A stretch of 64,000 nt of DNA from Gluconacetobacter dulcium (GTDB lineage: Bacteria; Pseudomonadota; Alphaproteobacteria; Acetobacterales; Acetobacteraceae): positions 62,001 to 126,000 of the forward strand of contig NZ_JABEQN010000010.1 in assembly GCF_014174165.1 (NCBI RefSeq), written 5' to 3'. A program made the translations under genes and the position numbers. The notes beneath the pieces were generated by a model, which was given only the letters and a program-made list of their open reading frames with translations, made no database searches and had not been told where the DNA came from. Shown piece by piece: positions 27,484-38,676 of the stretch (the stretch's first letter is position 1; each line of letters begins with the position of its first letter).

Positions 27484-27584
27484 CGCACAACACAAGAGGG
27501 AATGTCGCGCAATCCGTTGATCGCGGCACCGCACCACGCTGCCGCCCCCCTGCGTCCATCCGGCGGGCCAGCCCGAAAGGCCCT

Positions 27585-28409
27585 TCAACAGAATCTGGCG
27601 AAATGCCGCAGATGGTCCTCGATGAAACTGGCGATAAAATAATAACTGTGATCGTAACCGGGCCGGAGATTCAGAATCAGTTCATGGGCCGCCTCCTGCG
27701 CGGCAGCCTGTAACAGTTCCGGCCTGAGCTGTTCCGTCAGAAAGCTGTCCGCCAGCCCCTGGTCGATCAGGATCGGCAGCCGCTCTTTCACCGTGCGGAT
27801 AAGCGCAATCGGATCGTACGCCGCCCAGGCGGAACGATCCGGCCCAAGATACGCACTGAAGGCCTTCTCACCCCAGGGAACCTGCGTCGGCGCCACGATC
27901 GGCGAAAAAGCGGATACGGAGCGATAACGCCCCGCGTTGCGCAGTGCGATCATGATGGCACCGAAGCCCCCCATGGAATGTCCGCTGATCCCCCGCACCT
28001 GGGTCACGGGAAAATGCGCTTCGATCAATGCCGGCAATTCGGTGACGATGTAATCGTACATGCGGTAATGGGCCGCCCACGGCTCCTGTGTCGCATTGAC
28101 ATAGAAGCCCGCACCCTGCCCGAGGTCGTAGGTATCACGATCCGCCACATCCGCACCGCGCGGGCTGGTGTCCGGCGCGACGATCGCGATACCCAGTTCC
28201 GCCGCGACACGCTGCGCGCCGGCTTTGGTGATAAAGTTCTGCTCCGTGCAGGTCAGGCCGGAGAGCCAGTAAAGAACAGGAACCTTTTTGTCCTGCGCCT
28301 GCGGAGGCAGATAGATGGCGAAATCGGCATCCACCCCCAGCGATGCGGACCGATGCCGCCAGACTTGCTGCGTTCCCCCGAAGGAGAAATGTGCTTCCCT
28401 GCTTTCCAT
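27585..28409 (-). CDS. fghA: S-formylglutathione hydrolase
   Basis: Serine esterase that hydrolyses S-formylglutathione to formate and glutathione, the second step of glutathione-dependent formaldehyde oxidation. It has 274 residues. The nucleophile is S145 in GHSMGGFGA, the catalytic Asp lies in QGLADSFL and His in PGYDHSYYF, all typical of the esterase D/FghA family. GLTCTEQNF and SPRGAD are also family hallmarks. The start at 28409 (MESREAHF) is preferred over the longer frame from 28466. It belongs to the frmR-frmA-VOC-fghA group. Confidence 0.95.
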   Translation of the reverse strand: MESREAHFSFGGTQQVWRHRSASLGVDADFAIYLPPQAQDKKVPVLYWLSGLTCTEQNFITKAGAQRVAAELGIAIVAPDTSPRGADVADRDTYDLGQGAGFYVNATQEPWAAHYRMYDYIVTELPALIEAHFPVTQVRGISGHSMGGFGAIMIALRNAGRYRSVSAFSPIVAPTQVPWGEKAFSAYLGPDRSAWAAYDPIALIRTVKERLPILIDQGLADSFLTEQLRPELLQAAAQEAAHELILNLRPGYDHSYYFIASFIEDHLRHFARFC

Positions 28410-28435
28410 GGCTCTCGCGACCTTATTGCAGACTG

Positions 28436-28837
28436 TCAGTTGCCGTCCGTAAAGGTGTAGCTGCACACCTTGTTCCCTGCCGGGTCCCGCAGATACGCGG
28501 CATAGGCACCGGTCAGATGGCTGCGCGGCCCCGGCGCGCCCTCGTCCGTTCCGCCATTGGCAAGGCCGGCGGCATGGAAGGCATCGACCTCGGCGGTCGT
28601 GGCGGCCGCAAAGCCGATGGTCACACCATTGCTCGACGGCGCCTCGCCGTCGCCAGGACGCGCGATGATGAAGGCCGGCTTTTCCCGGCCATATAGAATC
28701 CAGCCATGTCCGAACGGCCCGAGATTCCTGATACCCAGGGCGCCAAGTGCCGCATCATAGAACGTCGCCGACAGTGCGGTATCGACCGCACCGAGGAAAA
28801 CATGGGAAAAAACGCCGTCACCCGAAATGACTGCCAT
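28436..28837 (-). CDS. VOC (glyoxalase-like) family protein
   Basis: A 133-residue single-unit vicinal-oxygen-chelate protein ([22 protein letters not shown] ... [16 protein letters not shown]). A GGAG ribosome site supports the start at 28837. It sits between frmA and fghA. The function is unknown; placement hints at handling of a glutathione adduct or a reactive carbonyl. It may instead be a lactoylglutathione-lyase-like protein without activity on formaldehyde. Confidence 0.78.
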   Translation of the reverse strand: MAVISGDGVFSHVFLGAVDTALSATFYDAALGALGIRNLGPFGHGWILYGREKPAFIIARPGDGEAPSSNGVTIGFAAATTAEVDAFHAAGLANGGTDEGAPGPRSHLTGAYAAYLRDPAGNKVCSYTFTDGN

Positions 28838-28898
28838 GATCGATCTCCTATGGTCTTTCGACCGGTGCGAACGGCCCTGCCGCCGTACGACGCGATTC

Positions 28899-30053
<1,155 letters not shown>

Positions 30054-30329
30054 TCAGCGGAGATAAGAACGGACGAGCGACACCGCATTCTCGATGGCGC
30101 CGCTGGCCGCGCTGCGATCACCCGCACAGTCAACGAATTCTTCTCGTAAATGACTTTCCAGGACGCCGGCCATCAAGCCGTTGATGGCGCCGCGAATGGC
30201 CGCCACCTGCTGCAACACCGGCCCACAGTCGGCTCCCCTTTCCAGCGCCTGCTCCAGCGCATCGATCTGCCCCCTGATACGGCGCACGCGCGTCAGGACG
30301 CGCTTTTTCTCGGCAGGCGTATGCGGCAT
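30054..30329 (-). CDS. frmR: Formaldehyde-responsive repressor FrmR (CsoR/RcnR family)
   Basis: A 91-residue all-helical repressor. P2, C35 and H60 fall at exactly the positions of E. coli FrmR, where formaldehyde crosslinks the N-terminal proline to C35. The lack of a full copper or nickel site distinguishes it from CsoR and RcnR. It is first in the formaldehyde operon, and a palindrome just upstream (30347) looks like its operator. Derepression by formaldehyde is therefore likely. Confidence 0.93.
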   Translation of the reverse strand: MPHTPAEKKRVLTRVRRIRGQIDALEQALERGADCGPVLQQVAAIRGAINGLMAGVLESHLREEFVDCAGDRSAASGAIENAVSLVRSYLR

Positions 30330-30346
30330 GAAAGTCAGGCTCCCTT

Positions 30347-30363
30347 ATACTCCCCGTGAGTAT
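30347..30363. promoter_or_regulatory. frmR operator: FrmR operator
   Basis: ATACT-CCCCGTG-AGTAT is a perfect five-base inverted repeat around a C/G-rich centre. This A/T-rich-arm, G/C-tract design is that of CsoR/RcnR/FrmR operators. It lies 18 bases before the frmR start on the minus strand, over the expected promoter. Binding is inferred. Confidence 0.75.
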
Positions 30364-30633
30364 CGATAATATACGTCGACCCAATATGCAAATCCATTCG
30401 CGTGCGGCGGTCGCGGACGAGAACAGGATGCCACCGGGTGCATCCGCCCCCTTCGTCCGCCACAGGCACCGACACGAAAACCTGCGAGCCCGCGACAGGA
30501 TTTCCGGCAGAATCCCCCTCTGGCCGGCCCCGGAGCCACATCCCTTCACACCGGTTCACGGATATGGCTCTGGAGTATTGATTTTTAGAGCACCTCTATC
30601 CGACCAGATGAGTCCATCCGGTCGGATGATGCC
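30364..30633. other. Intergenic region between frmR promoter and sdaA end
   Basis: About 270 bases with no gene that I can support. The right end has an inverted repeat ATCCGACC/GGTCGGAT (about 30598-30627) followed, on the minus strand, by a short hairpin and AAAAA rather than a T-run. It could weakly end sdaA transcripts. Confidence 0.4.
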
Positions 30634-32004
30634 CTAGCATTCCGGCAGATTGACGGCCAACCCACCGAGAGAGGTCTCCTTGTAGCGGTGGCTCATGTCG
30701 CGCCCCGTTTCCGCCATCGTACGGATGACCTGGTCGAGCGACACATGATGTATGCCATCCCCATGCAGCGCGAGAGACGCGGCGTTGATCGCCTTGACCG
30801 CGCCGAACGCATTGCGCTCGATGCAGGGAATCTGCACCAGTCCCGCCACCGGATCGCACGTCATGCCCAGATGATGCTCCATGCCGATCTCGGCGGCATT
30901 TTCGACCTGGAGCGGATTGCCGCCCAGCGCGGCGGCAAGACCGGCCCCGGCCATGGACGAGGCAACGCCGACTTCCCCCTGGCACCCGACCTCCGCCCCG
31001 GAAATCGAAGCATTGAGCTTGAACAGGCCGCCGATCGCCGCCGCCGTCAGCAGGAAATCATGCATGCCCTGCCGGGTGGACGCGGCCGAATCCTGCGGGC
31101 AAAAATCGCGATAATAGCGCAGGACCGCCGGAATAATGCCGGCGGCACCGTTGGTCGGCGCGGTCACCACACGCCCGCCGGCGGCATTTTCCTCGTTCAC
31201 CGCAATGGCAAAAAGGCTGATCCAATCCATGATTCCATGGGCCGACCGCGCATTCGAGCCCTCGCCGGCCCGCAGCCGCTCATACAGGGCGGCGGCGCGG
31301 CGGCGTACCTTCAGGCGGCCGGGGAGCGTGCCGGTTTGCCTCAATCCGCGTTCGATGCACGCCATCATCACATCGATGATGGTATCGAGATAGGCTTCGA
31401 TCTCGGCACGCGGCCGCAGCGCCATTTCATTGGCCATGACGATTTCGGCGATACTCAGCCCATTGCGCCCGGTCTGCTCAAGCAGTTGCACGCCGCTGGC
31501 GAAATCGAACGGCACATCGGGCTGCACATAACCCGCGCTTTCCGTCGCATCCTCGTGCACGATGAAACCACCGCCGACGGAGCAGAAGCGGACGCACGCC
31601 ACCACCGCGCCCGCGCGGTCGAAGGCTTCGAACTGCATCGTGTTGGGATGGACCGGTGGAATGGTGTCGCGGTCCAGAACCAGGTCCGCCCCCGGATCGA
31701 AGGCAATGCCGCGTCCGTGGATGACGACGCTCCCACGCGCGCCGACATCCGCCACGATCCCGGCCACCCTGTCGGGCTCCACACTCTGGGGGCTTTCACC
31801 CATCAACCCCAGAATGACGGCCGTGTCCGTGGCGTGGCCCTGAGCGGTCCACGCCAGCGACCCGTAGAGCGTGACCCGGATCCGGGCCACCCCGTCGAGA
31901 GACGCCAGAGAGGCCGCGAAACGCTGTGCGGCGCGCATGGGTCCGACCGTATGCGACGAGGACGGACCGATACCGACTTTGAAAAGGTCGAACAGGCTGA
32001 TCAT
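30634..32004 (-). CDS. sdaA: L-serine ammonia-lyase (iron-sulfur, single chain)
   Basis: Deaminates L-serine to pyruvate and ammonia with a [4Fe-4S] cluster. The 456-residue protein fuses the beta domain (start [16 protein letters not shown]) with the alpha domain. Cluster cysteines are expected in [27 protein letters not shown] and nearby. It follows glyA by 21 bases on the same strand, so serine made from glycine is passed straight to pyruvate. This fits the betaine-to-glycine genes downstream. Confidence 0.95.
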   Translation of the reverse strand: MISLFDLFKVGIGPSSSHTVGPMRAAQRFAASLASLDGVARIRVTLYGSLAWTAQGHATDTAVILGLMGESPQSVEPDRVAGIVADVGARGSVVIHGRGIAFDPGADLVLDRDTIPPVHPNTMQFEAFDRAGAVVACVRFCSVGGGFIVHEDATESAGYVQPDVPFDFASGVQLLEQTGRNGLSIAEIVMANEMALRPRAEIEAYLDTIIDVMMACIERGLRQTGTLPGRLKVRRRAAALYERLRAGEGSNARSAHGIMDWISLFAIAVNEENAAGGRVVTAPTNGAAGIIPAVLRYYRDFCPQDSAASTRQGMHDFLLTAAAIGGLFKLNASISGAEVGCQGEVGVASSMAGAGLAAALGGNPLQVENAAEIGMEHHLGMTCDPVAGLVQIPCIERNAFGAVKAINAASLALHGDGIHHVSLDQVIRTMAETGRDMSHRYKETSLGGLAVNLPEC

Positions 32005-32025
32005 GCGGCTCTCGGCAAAGGGCGC

Positions 32026-33342
32026 TCAGGCGCCGGGATAAGCGACATTATAGATCGGAAAGCGGCGGCAGAGCGCCTGAACCTCGCCCTTCACACGCTT
32101 TTCGACGTCTTCGGCGGCCGGCGTACCATGCGCGCTGAGCACTTCGTCGATAAAGCGCCCGATCTCGCGGAACTCGGCCGTGCCGAAGCCTCGGGCGGTG
32201 GCGGCCGGGCTGCCCAGCCGCACGCCCGACGTGACGAACGGCGATTCGGGGTCATCCGGCACCGCGTTCTTGTTGACGGTGATGCCCGCGCGTTCCAGCG
32301 CCGCGTCCGCGACTTTTCCCGTCACCTTCTTCGGACGCAGGTCGACCAGGACCAGATGGCTGTCCGTCCCCCCGGTCACGATGTCGAAACCGCGTCCCAG
32401 CAGTTCGTCGGCCAGCGCCGCCGCGTTCGCGACCACCGCGCGCTGATAGGAGGCATAGGAAGGCTGTAGCGCCTCCCCGAACGCAACCGCCTTGGCCGCG
32501 ATGACATGCATCAGCGGGCCGCCCTGCAATCCGGGGAAAACCGCCGCATTGACCTTTTTCGCCAGATCGGCGTCGTTGGTCAGGATAATGCCGCCGCGCG
32601 GCCCGCGCAGCGTCTTGTGCGTCGTGCTGGTGACGATATGGGCATGCGGAAGCGGGTTCGGATAAAGCCCCGCCGCGACCAGACCGGCGAAATGCGCCAT
32701 GTCCACCATCAGATAGGCCCCGACCTCGTCCGCGATCTTGCGGAAACGCGCGAAGTCGATGACCCTGGGATAGGCCGAGCTGCCTGCGACGATGATCCTG
32801 GGCCGATGTTCGCGCGCCAGCCGCTCCGCCTCCTCATAATTGAGCAGGCCGGTGTCGGGGTGAACGCCGTACTGCACCGATCGGAACCATTTGCCGGAAT
32901 AGTTCGGCGCCGCACCGTGCGTCAGGTGCCCGCCGGCCGCCAGGCTCAGGCCGAGTATGACATCGCCCGGCTTGCCCAGCGCCATGAAGGCCGCCTGGTT
33001 GGCATTGGCGCCCGAATGCGGCTGTACATTGGCGAATGCCGCGCCGAATATCCGCTTGACGCGCTCAATGGCCAGCGTTTCCACACGGTCCACATCGACG
33101 CAACCGCCATAATAGCGTTTGCCAGGCAGCCCTTCGGCATATTTGTTCGTCAGAACCGATCCCTGGGCTTCCATGACCGCGAACGAGGCCAGGTTCTCCG
33201 ACGCGATCAGTTCGATACCGTCCTGCTGCCGAACCAGCTCGTCACAGAGCATCGCCGCGACCTCCGGATCGGTCGTGTCCAGAGGCCCGCCGAAAAAGCG
33301 ATGGCGCTCGTTCTGTTCCGCTTCATTCATCATAACGTGCAT
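32026..33342 (-). CDS. glyA: Serine hydroxymethyltransferase
   Basis: PLP enzyme interconverting glycine plus 5,10-methylene-tetrahydrofolate with serine. It has about 438 residues. The PLP lysine is in [13 protein letters not shown], and [10 protein letters not shown] is the family's N-terminal mark. The ATG at 33342 has AAAGG a dozen bases upstream; ATGs at 33333 and 33330 are alternatives, and the frame opens at 33369. Paired with sdaA it looks dedicated to catabolism, though it could also be the housekeeping copy. Confidence 0.95.
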   Translation of the reverse strand: MHVMMNEAEQNERHRFFGGPLDTTDPEVAAMLCDELVRQQDGIELIASENLASFAVMEAQGSVLTNKYAEGLPGKRYYGGCVDVDRVETLAIERVKRIFGAAFANVQPHSGANANQAAFMALGKPGDVILGLSLAAGGHLTHGAAPNYSGKWFRSVQYGVHPDTGLLNYEEAERLAREHRPRIIVAGSSAYPRVIDFARFRKIADEVGAYLMVDMAHFAGLVAAGLYPNPLPHAHIVTSTTHKTLRGPRGGIILTNDADLAKKVNAAVFPGLQGGPLMHVIAAKAVAFGEALQPSYASYQRAVVANAAALADELLGRGFDIVTGGTDSHLVLVDLRPKKVTGKVADAALERAGITVNKNAVPDDPESPFVTSGVRLGSPAATARGFGTAEFREIGRFIDEVLSAHGTPAAEDVEKRVKGEVQALCRRFPIYNVAYPGA

Positions 33343-33548
33343 AAGACTGCCTTTCCCGTGCCAGACCACTTTTCCCTGGAGGATGAAATGCTCGCCGAGG
33401 TCTCCGGGTCCCGACTGTGATGCACTCGCCGACTCATGGAATGTCGAAAATCCTAGGGCGGATTCCCTCTCGTCATCGCTGACGCAGACGACATGGCCTT
33501 GAAGTCCTGCGACAGAATATCGTCAGGGCAGGAGGCCCCACGAAAAGC
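33343..33548. other. Upstream region of glyA
   Basis: Presumed promoter and leader of the glyA-sdaA operon, read on the minus strand. I looked for glycine and folate riboswitch landmarks and found none. No gene is evident. Confidence 0.4.
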
Positions 33549-33577
33549 AAAAACCCCCCGGCCTGCGCCGGGGGGTT
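33549..33577 (-). terminator. Rho-independent terminator after TonB-dependent receptor gene
   Basis: A perfect 11-base stem (AACCCCCCGGC with GCCGGGGGGTT) with a four-base loop. On the minus strand it is followed by a T-run and then GCTTTTCG. It lies 66 bases after the receptor stop codon and separates it from glyA. Confidence 0.92.
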
Positions 33578-33642
33578 GCCATCATCCCGCGAAGGAACCG
33601 AAAACCGGCATCCCCCGCATATCGCCCAGGACAGGCGCGGCT

Positions 33643-36099
33643 TCAGAATTCGGCACGAACCGACCCGAAGAACTGGCGGGGAGCCGCCAGCAGGAACGAC
33701 TGATAATCGCCCGACAGCGGGAAGCCGTTTTCGCCCATCGTCGAAACATAGGACTGGTTGGTCAGGTTGTAGATATTGAAGTCCAGCTCGAGGTTCTGCA
33801 TGAACCCCAGAGAATGGGCATATTTCCCCATATTGCCGAATTTGTAGCGCATGCCGAAATCCGCCAGCCAGTAGGACGGCACCTTGGTGTCGCCCGTATA
33901 GCTCAGATTACGCTGCGACATGTAGGATGCGTCGATATGCGCGTCGAACCCGCGATAGCTGTAGCTCAGGCTCGATTTGTACATCAGGCGCGGATAGGCC
34001 ACGACCTGAGACCCTTTGGTGTAATAGGTCACGCCCTGCGATGACACGTTGCTGTCATACGTCGAGTGGTTATAGCTGATGCTGTTATAGAGCGACACCC
34101 CACGGAACAGACGCATCGTCAGGCCGGCATCCACACCATTCATCGTGATGCCGCCGACATTCAGCACCGTGGAAATCGGGTTCACGATGTTGCCGGACGT
34201 GATCTGCTGCAAACGGTTGGAAAAATCCGTGTGATAGGCATGCAGCGTCGCATCGAGGAAATGATCGGAATAGCGATAGCCGACCGCATAGGCCCAGTCG
34301 CTTTCGGGCTTCAGGCTGGGACGCGCATAATCGAATGCAGCCTGCGTCACCGCGAAAGGCGACGCGATGGTCTTGAACTGCCCCTGCGGATAGGCATGCA
34401 CGTTCTCGGCGACATCGAAATACAGTTCATGATGCTTCAGGAAGTGCCAGTCGCCGCTGATATGCGGCAGGAAGGCGCGTGCGGTCGTCAACGTACCCGT
34501 CGCCGACGCACCGGCACCGTAATAGCCCGTATTGTAGTAACCGTCCCCGGCGCGCGAGGTATTCAGCAGCGACTTGAACCCGAAATGCAGCGCGACATTC
34601 GGCAGCGGGTTATAGGTATCCTGAACGAAGGCGGTAAACGTATTCGTATTCGTCGTCTGTCCATAAAGCTGCATGAAAGGCGCCTGCCGGATCGCGCCGA
34701 CCGGATTGAGCATCGCGCCCTCGATCACGCCATCGACCACGTTCGGCTGCGAATACCCCCACATCGTCGAGACGAACTGGTTATTCTCATACCAGACACC
34801 GCCTTCGATATGGTTATGGGCGATCTCATACTGCACCGAGGACAGAATACCGAAGCGCCGGATGCTCGGCTCCTTCACCTGCTCGAACATCGGCGCTCCC
34901 GAAGGAGACGGATAGAACGGATTGGTCCAGTGATTGAACTGATGTTCGCCATGCCCATAGAAGGTGGTCTTCCACCGCACCCTGTCCGTCAGGCGGAAAT
35001 CGCCCGTCAGACCGCCGAAATAATCGGTCGAAGCCGACGAACTGTCGTAATAGGCGGCGTCGGCCTTGTCCGAGATCCCGTCGAGCGAAGCGGGATAATG
35101 CCCTAGAGCGGCCTGAATGGCCGAGAGATAGCCGCTCGTTTTTCCATTATAGTAATTGTCGATGTAATTTCCGCCATGCTTCCAGATGTCCAGCGAGTAG
35201 TCCTGATAGTTGAACTGGGCATACTGACTGAAATCGAAAAAGCTCGAAATCTTGCTGTCTTCCCCGATCGGCTGGACGAATTTCGCATTCGCCTGCTGGA
35301 AGAACTGGTTGCCCCCACCCTTCCACTTCTCGGTATCGTTGCGCATATACGACACATAGAACTTGGTGCCGGTATGGTTCAGCGCGCCGCTGTCCACACG
35401 GATGAAGGTATGATACAGCGCGTTGCTGCCGAACGTCTGGGCCACCGTGCCGCCCAGCTTGTTCTTCGGGTCCGATGAATGGTACTCGATGGAACCGCCC
35501 AGATTATTGGTGCTGGCCACGGATTCGGCACCCGCTCCGGTCGATACGTCCAGCCGCCCGACATTTTCCGAACTGATCGCCTGAATGGGATTCAGGCCGT
35601 TATAGTTGCGGTAGGACAATTCACCCAGCGGAATGTCATCCAGCGTCGTGCTGATCTGGTTCTGCAAAAACCCGTGCATGTAGATCTGGGTCGACCAGGT
35701 ATCGACACCCTGCGGATCGTCCGCCTGGAACATCACGCCGGGCTGCTGCGCCAGAACCTTCAGCGGGTTCGTGCCCGGCACGGACCGCGCGATCGCACTG
35801 GCCCCCACCGTGATCATCGTGCCATGGGCGCGACGACGGGCCGAAATGGCGACATCCTCGTTCTGCGGCAGCGGGGCGCGGACAATCGCCCGCTTCGTCG
35901 CGGCATGGGCGGCGGCTGGCGCAGCTACCGCCGCGGCAGGCGTGGCCGTGGCTGCGGTTCTGGAAGCCTTGGCGTGGTGCCGACTGTTCGGCGACGCCGC
36001 GCTTGCGCCATAGGTCGCCGCCAGGATGGACGCCATGACGGTGGACGAAAACCGGATCGTCGAGAACCGTTCGCCGTGGTTTTTTGCAGGTCGTCGCAT
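33643..36099 (-). CDS. TonB-dependent outer-membrane receptor
   Basis: Outer-membrane active transporter of about 818 residues with a signal sequence (TVMASILAATYGASAAS), a plug domain (NPLKVLAQQPGVMFQADDP ... GAGAESVASTNNLGGSIEY) and a 22-strand-type barrel ending in F (GSVRAEF). An Ala/Pro-rich linker precedes the plug. The start at 36099 (MRRPAKNHG) is preferred; the frame runs on to 36249 without a plausible signal. The substrate is unknown. The GSIEYHSSDP segment and lack of an FecA-type N-terminal signalling domain suggest simple TonB uptake. It is monocistronic, with a terminator after it. Confidence 0.9.
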   Translation of the reverse strand: MRRPAKNHGERFSTIRFSSTVMASILAATYGASAASPNSRHHAKASRTAATATPAAAVAAPAAAHAATKRAIVRAPLPQNEDVAISARRRAHGTMITVGASAIARSVPGTNPLKVLAQQPGVMFQADDPQGVDTWSTQIYMHGFLQNQISTTLDDIPLGELSYRNYNGLNPIQAISSENVGRLDVSTGAGAESVASTNNLGGSIEYHSSDPKNKLGGTVAQTFGSNALYHTFIRVDSGALNHTGTKFYVSYMRNDTEKWKGGGNQFFQQANAKFVQPIGEDSKISSFFDFSQYAQFNYQDYSLDIWKHGGNYIDNYYNGKTSGYLSAIQAALGHYPASLDGISDKADAAYYDSSSASTDYFGGLTGDFRLTDRVRWKTTFYGHGEHQFNHWTNPFYPSPSGAPMFEQVKEPSIRRFGILSSVQYEIAHNHIEGGVWYENNQFVSTMWGYSQPNVVDGVIEGAMLNPVGAIRQAPFMQLYGQTTNTNTFTAFVQDTYNPLPNVALHFGFKSLLNTSRAGDGYYNTGYYGAGASATGTLTTARAFLPHISGDWHFLKHHELYFDVAENVHAYPQGQFKTIASPFAVTQAAFDYARPSLKPESDWAYAVGYRYSDHFLDATLHAYHTDFSNRLQQITSGNIVNPISTVLNVGGITMNGVDAGLTMRLFRGVSLYNSISYNHSTYDSNVSSQGVTYYTKGSQVVAYPRLMYKSSLSYSYRGFDAHIDASYMSQRNLSYTGDTKVPSYWLADFGMRYKFGNMGKYAHSLGFMQNLELDFNIYNLTNQSYVSTMGENGFPLSGDYQSFLLAAPRQFFGSVRAEF

Positions 36100-36569
36100 A
36101 CTGCCAAGGACTCCGAGATCTATGTCCGCAACCGGACTCTGAGAAGCAATATTCAGGATGGAAAGACCTTCGACATACGTCCCCGAAGCGGGCGGATGGC
36201 CTTCATCCGCGCCTCCCGGAGCAACCTTTCGCCCGGAGCACACCGGCAAAACCGGTGGTCCGCCATGGACGATGCGGTCGTCTATCTGTTCAGTCCGTCC
36301 CCAGGCCGAGGCTTCGCCAGCCCGTCTCTAATATGGAACGTTACAGAACCAGATTGAGATACGCATGAACGAAAGCGACGCCTATTATTTCGTTCTCGTC
36401 ATAATATTCCCATCCTCGTGAACCCCGGATTGCCCGTTCCGAACGGTCGATCCGGCACGGCCGGCTTCAACCGCCGAAGGTCCGAGGACGACCCCGCGTC
36501 AAGGCGGCGAAGGTCGGGACGACAGGGACACGTTACCGCCCGAAGCCGATGCCTCGCACCGGCCACGGA
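36100..36569. other. Long leader and intergenic region of the receptor gene
   Basis: 470 bases without a supportable gene. Toward the receptor gene (minus strand) it carries two perfect hairpins: a 7-base stem GCGGATG/CATCCGC with a 5-base loop (36192-36210) and a 6-base stem CACCGG/CCGGTG with a 5-base loop (36241-36257). I see no cobalamin, TPP or Moco riboswitch core. The part near 36390-36420 is AT-richer and may hold the promoter. Confidence 0.5.
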
Positions 36570-37748
36570 CTATCCGTGGCGCGCTTCTCCCGACAGGGCC
36601 TGGAGAATATCGGCATCGTCGCACAGCCCGATCAACCGCCCCTCGTCCTCCACCAGAACAGGAAAACCACTGCGCTGGCGCACCGCGATGACCTCGCCCA
36701 GGCTCATCCCGACCGGTACGATACAGACGGCCCCGCGCACCCACTCATGATGTGCCGTCGCCACGCGCTCCTGATCGCCGATGCGTACTGCCCTCGCGTC
36801 CGGACCGATTGCGATATTCCCGCCATCGATCATCCCGTCCGCCCGCAGGGGCAGATCATGGAAGCGCCGCATGAAGGTCGATGCCAGGATGGTCGGCAGC
36901 GGATTCATGTGCCGGATGAATTCCGCGACATAGTCATTGACCGGACGCAGGGCGATATCGTCGGGCGTGCCGGTCTGGATAATGCGCCCCTCGCGCATGA
37001 TCGTGATCCGGCTGCCGATCTTCAACGCCTCGTCGATATCGTGGCTGACGAACAGAATCGTCTTTTTCAGCCGTTTCTGCAGGTCCATCAACTCGTCCTG
37101 CAATTTTCGGCGGATCAGCGGATCGAGCGCGGAAAACGGCTCGTCCATCAGCAGGATATCGGCATCGGTGGCGAATGCGCGCGCAAGGCCCACACGCTGC
37201 TGCATCCCGCCCGACAGTTCGTGGACCTGGGCATCGGCCCAGTTCGAAAGCCCGACCAGCGCCAGTTTTTCCTCGACGATCTCCCGCCGGATCGACGGCG
37301 CCATCCCGCGCAGTTCCAGCCCGAATCCGACATTGTCACGCACACTCCGCCACGGGAGCAGGCCGAATTGCTGAAAGACCATGGCGATGCGCGTCTTGCG
37401 CAATTCGCGCAACGTCTCGTCGTCGCAGCGCGCGATATCCAGCCACGCGGACCCGTTGCCGATGCGCACTTCGCCACGCACGGGCCGGTTCAGGCGATTG
37501 GCCGCGCGCAGCAGCGTCGATTTGCCCGATCCCGACAGCCCCATCAGCACGCTGATTTCACCGCGTGCCACCGCCAGGTTCGCGCCCGCCACGCCCACCG
37601 TCACCTTCAGGGCACGGCCGATTTCCTCGCGCGTCTCGCCGGCATCCAGCCGCGCCAGCGCCGCCTCGATCGCGCCGCGCCGGCCGCTGCGGTCGAACAG
37701 GATGTCGATATTGCGGAATTCCAGCGCCGCGGTCTTCGTCTCGGTCAC
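36570..37748 (-). CDS. Glycine betaine/choline-type ABC transporter ATPase
   Basis: ATPase of a quaternary-amine importer, 392 residues. Walker A GLSGSGKS (about 70-77), signature LSGGMQQR, Walker B ILLMDEP and switch His in VSHDIDEA are present. The N-terminal extension (AIEAALARLDAGETREEI) and C-terminal CBS-like region (AVRIGDQ ... VLVEDEGRLIGLCDDADIL) are typical of ProV/OpuAA/ChoV. It overlaps the permease gene by four bases. It works with the permease at 37745 and probably the binding protein at 40925. Choline versus betaine cannot be settled by eye, but betaine catabolic genes nearby favour betaine. Confidence 0.92.
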   Translation of the reverse strand: MTETKTAALEFRNIDILFDRSGRRGAIEAALARLDAGETREEIGRALKVTVGVAGANLAVARGEISVLMGLSGSGKSTLLRAANRLNRPVRGEVRIGNGSAWLDIARCDDETLRELRKTRIAMVFQQFGLLPWRSVRDNVGFGLELRGMAPSIRREIVEEKLALVGLSNWADAQVHELSGGMQQRVGLARAFATDADILLMDEPFSALDPLIRRKLQDELMDLQKRLKKTILFVSHDIDEALKIGSRITIMREGRIIQTGTPDDIALRPVNDYVAEFIRHMNPLPTILASTFMRRFHDLPLRADGMIDGGNIAIGPDARAVRIGDQERVATAHHEWVRGAVCIVPVGMSLGEVIAVRQRSGFPVLVEDEGRLIGLCDDADILQALSGEARHG

Positions 37749-38611
37749 GATGCGCTATCCTTCGAACGGCAGAGACGATCGAGCATGATGGCGAGAAGCA
37801 CGATCACGAAACCGGATTCGAAACCAACATCGACCTGCACCGTATTCAATGCCCTGACCACCGGAACGCCCAGGCCGCCGGCCCCGACCAGCGCCGCGAT
37901 CACGACCATGGACAGGCTGAGCATGATGCATTGCGTCAGACCGGCCTGGATCATCGGCAGGGCGGCCGGCAATTCGATCTTCCACAGAATCTGCCGTTCT
38001 GTGGCCCCGAACGCCTCGCCGGCCTCGATCAACGCCCGCGGCACCCGCGCGATCCCCATCTGGGTCATGCGGATCGGCGCGGGCACGGCGAAGATGATGG
38101 TCGAGATCATGCCCGGCACCGTGCCCAGCCCGAACAGGATCAGCGTCGGGATCAGATAGACGAAGGTCGGCAATGTCTGCATCAGGTCAAGGATCGGATG
38201 CAGCACCATCGCCAGGCGCGGACGATGGGCTGTGGCAACCCCCAGCGGCACGCCGATCGCCATGCAGCACAGGGTCGAGAACAGGATCAGCGACAATGTC
38301 GCCATCGTCTCGTTCCAGTATCCCTGGTTGATGATGAACAGCAGCCCCAGCGCGATCAGCGCCACCAGCCCCCACGACCGGCGCAGGAACCATGCCCCGG
38401 CCACGGCGGCCGCGACCACCAGCAACGGCGGCACGTCCAGCAGCACCGTGGTCAGGCCATCCGCACAGGCGCCGACCACGTCGCTGATCGCGTCGAAGAC
38501 GCCCATCCCATAATGCCGGATCACATCGATCACCGCCGCCATGGCGGTGCCGATGGGAATCTTGTGTCCTGCAATCCAATGTTCTGGTGCCATCATCCGT
38601 GCGCCCTTCAT
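37745..38611 (-). CDS. Glycine betaine/choline-type ABC transporter permease
   Basis: Inner-membrane permease of 288 residues of the ProW/OpuAB type, with several hydrophobic helices and the cytoplasmic EAA loop (EAGEAFGATERQILWKIELPAALPMIQAG) that contacts the ATPase. ATGs at 38596 and 38593 are alternative starts. It is expressed with the ATPase and, upstream, the SnoaL, nitrilase and acetyltransferase genes. Confidence 0.92.
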   Translation of the reverse strand: MKGARMMAPEHWIAGHKIPIGTAMAAVIDVIRHYGMGVFDAISDVVGACADGLTTVLLDVPPLLVVAAAVAGAWFLRRSWGLVALIALGLLFIINQGYWNETMATLSLILFSTLCCMAIGVPLGVATAHRPRLAMVLHPILDLMQTLPTFVYLIPTLILFGLGTVPGMISTIIFAVPAPIRMTQMGIARVPRALIEAGEAFGATERQILWKIELPAALPMIQAGLTQCIMLSLSMVVIAALVGAGGLGVPVVRALNTVQVDVGFESGFVIVLLAIMLDRLCRSKDSAS

Positions 38612-38676
38612 TCAGCAGTGATCAACGCCGGTCCGTTCGATCGTCATCCATCGCGGCAATCCCATGCAAGCCGGCG

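Noticed and set aside
30598-30627. Rho-independent terminator for sdaA
   Set aside because: The inverted repeat has a long loop, and on the relevant strand it is followed by A residues rather than a T-run.
33343-33548. Glycine or tetrahydrofolate riboswitch before glyA
   Set aside because: No conserved core or paired aptamer arrangement was found by eye.
36100-36400. Cobalamin, TPP or Moco riboswitch before the TonB-dependent receptor gene
   Set aside because: Hairpins are present, but none of the conserved core sequences of these classes could be recognised.
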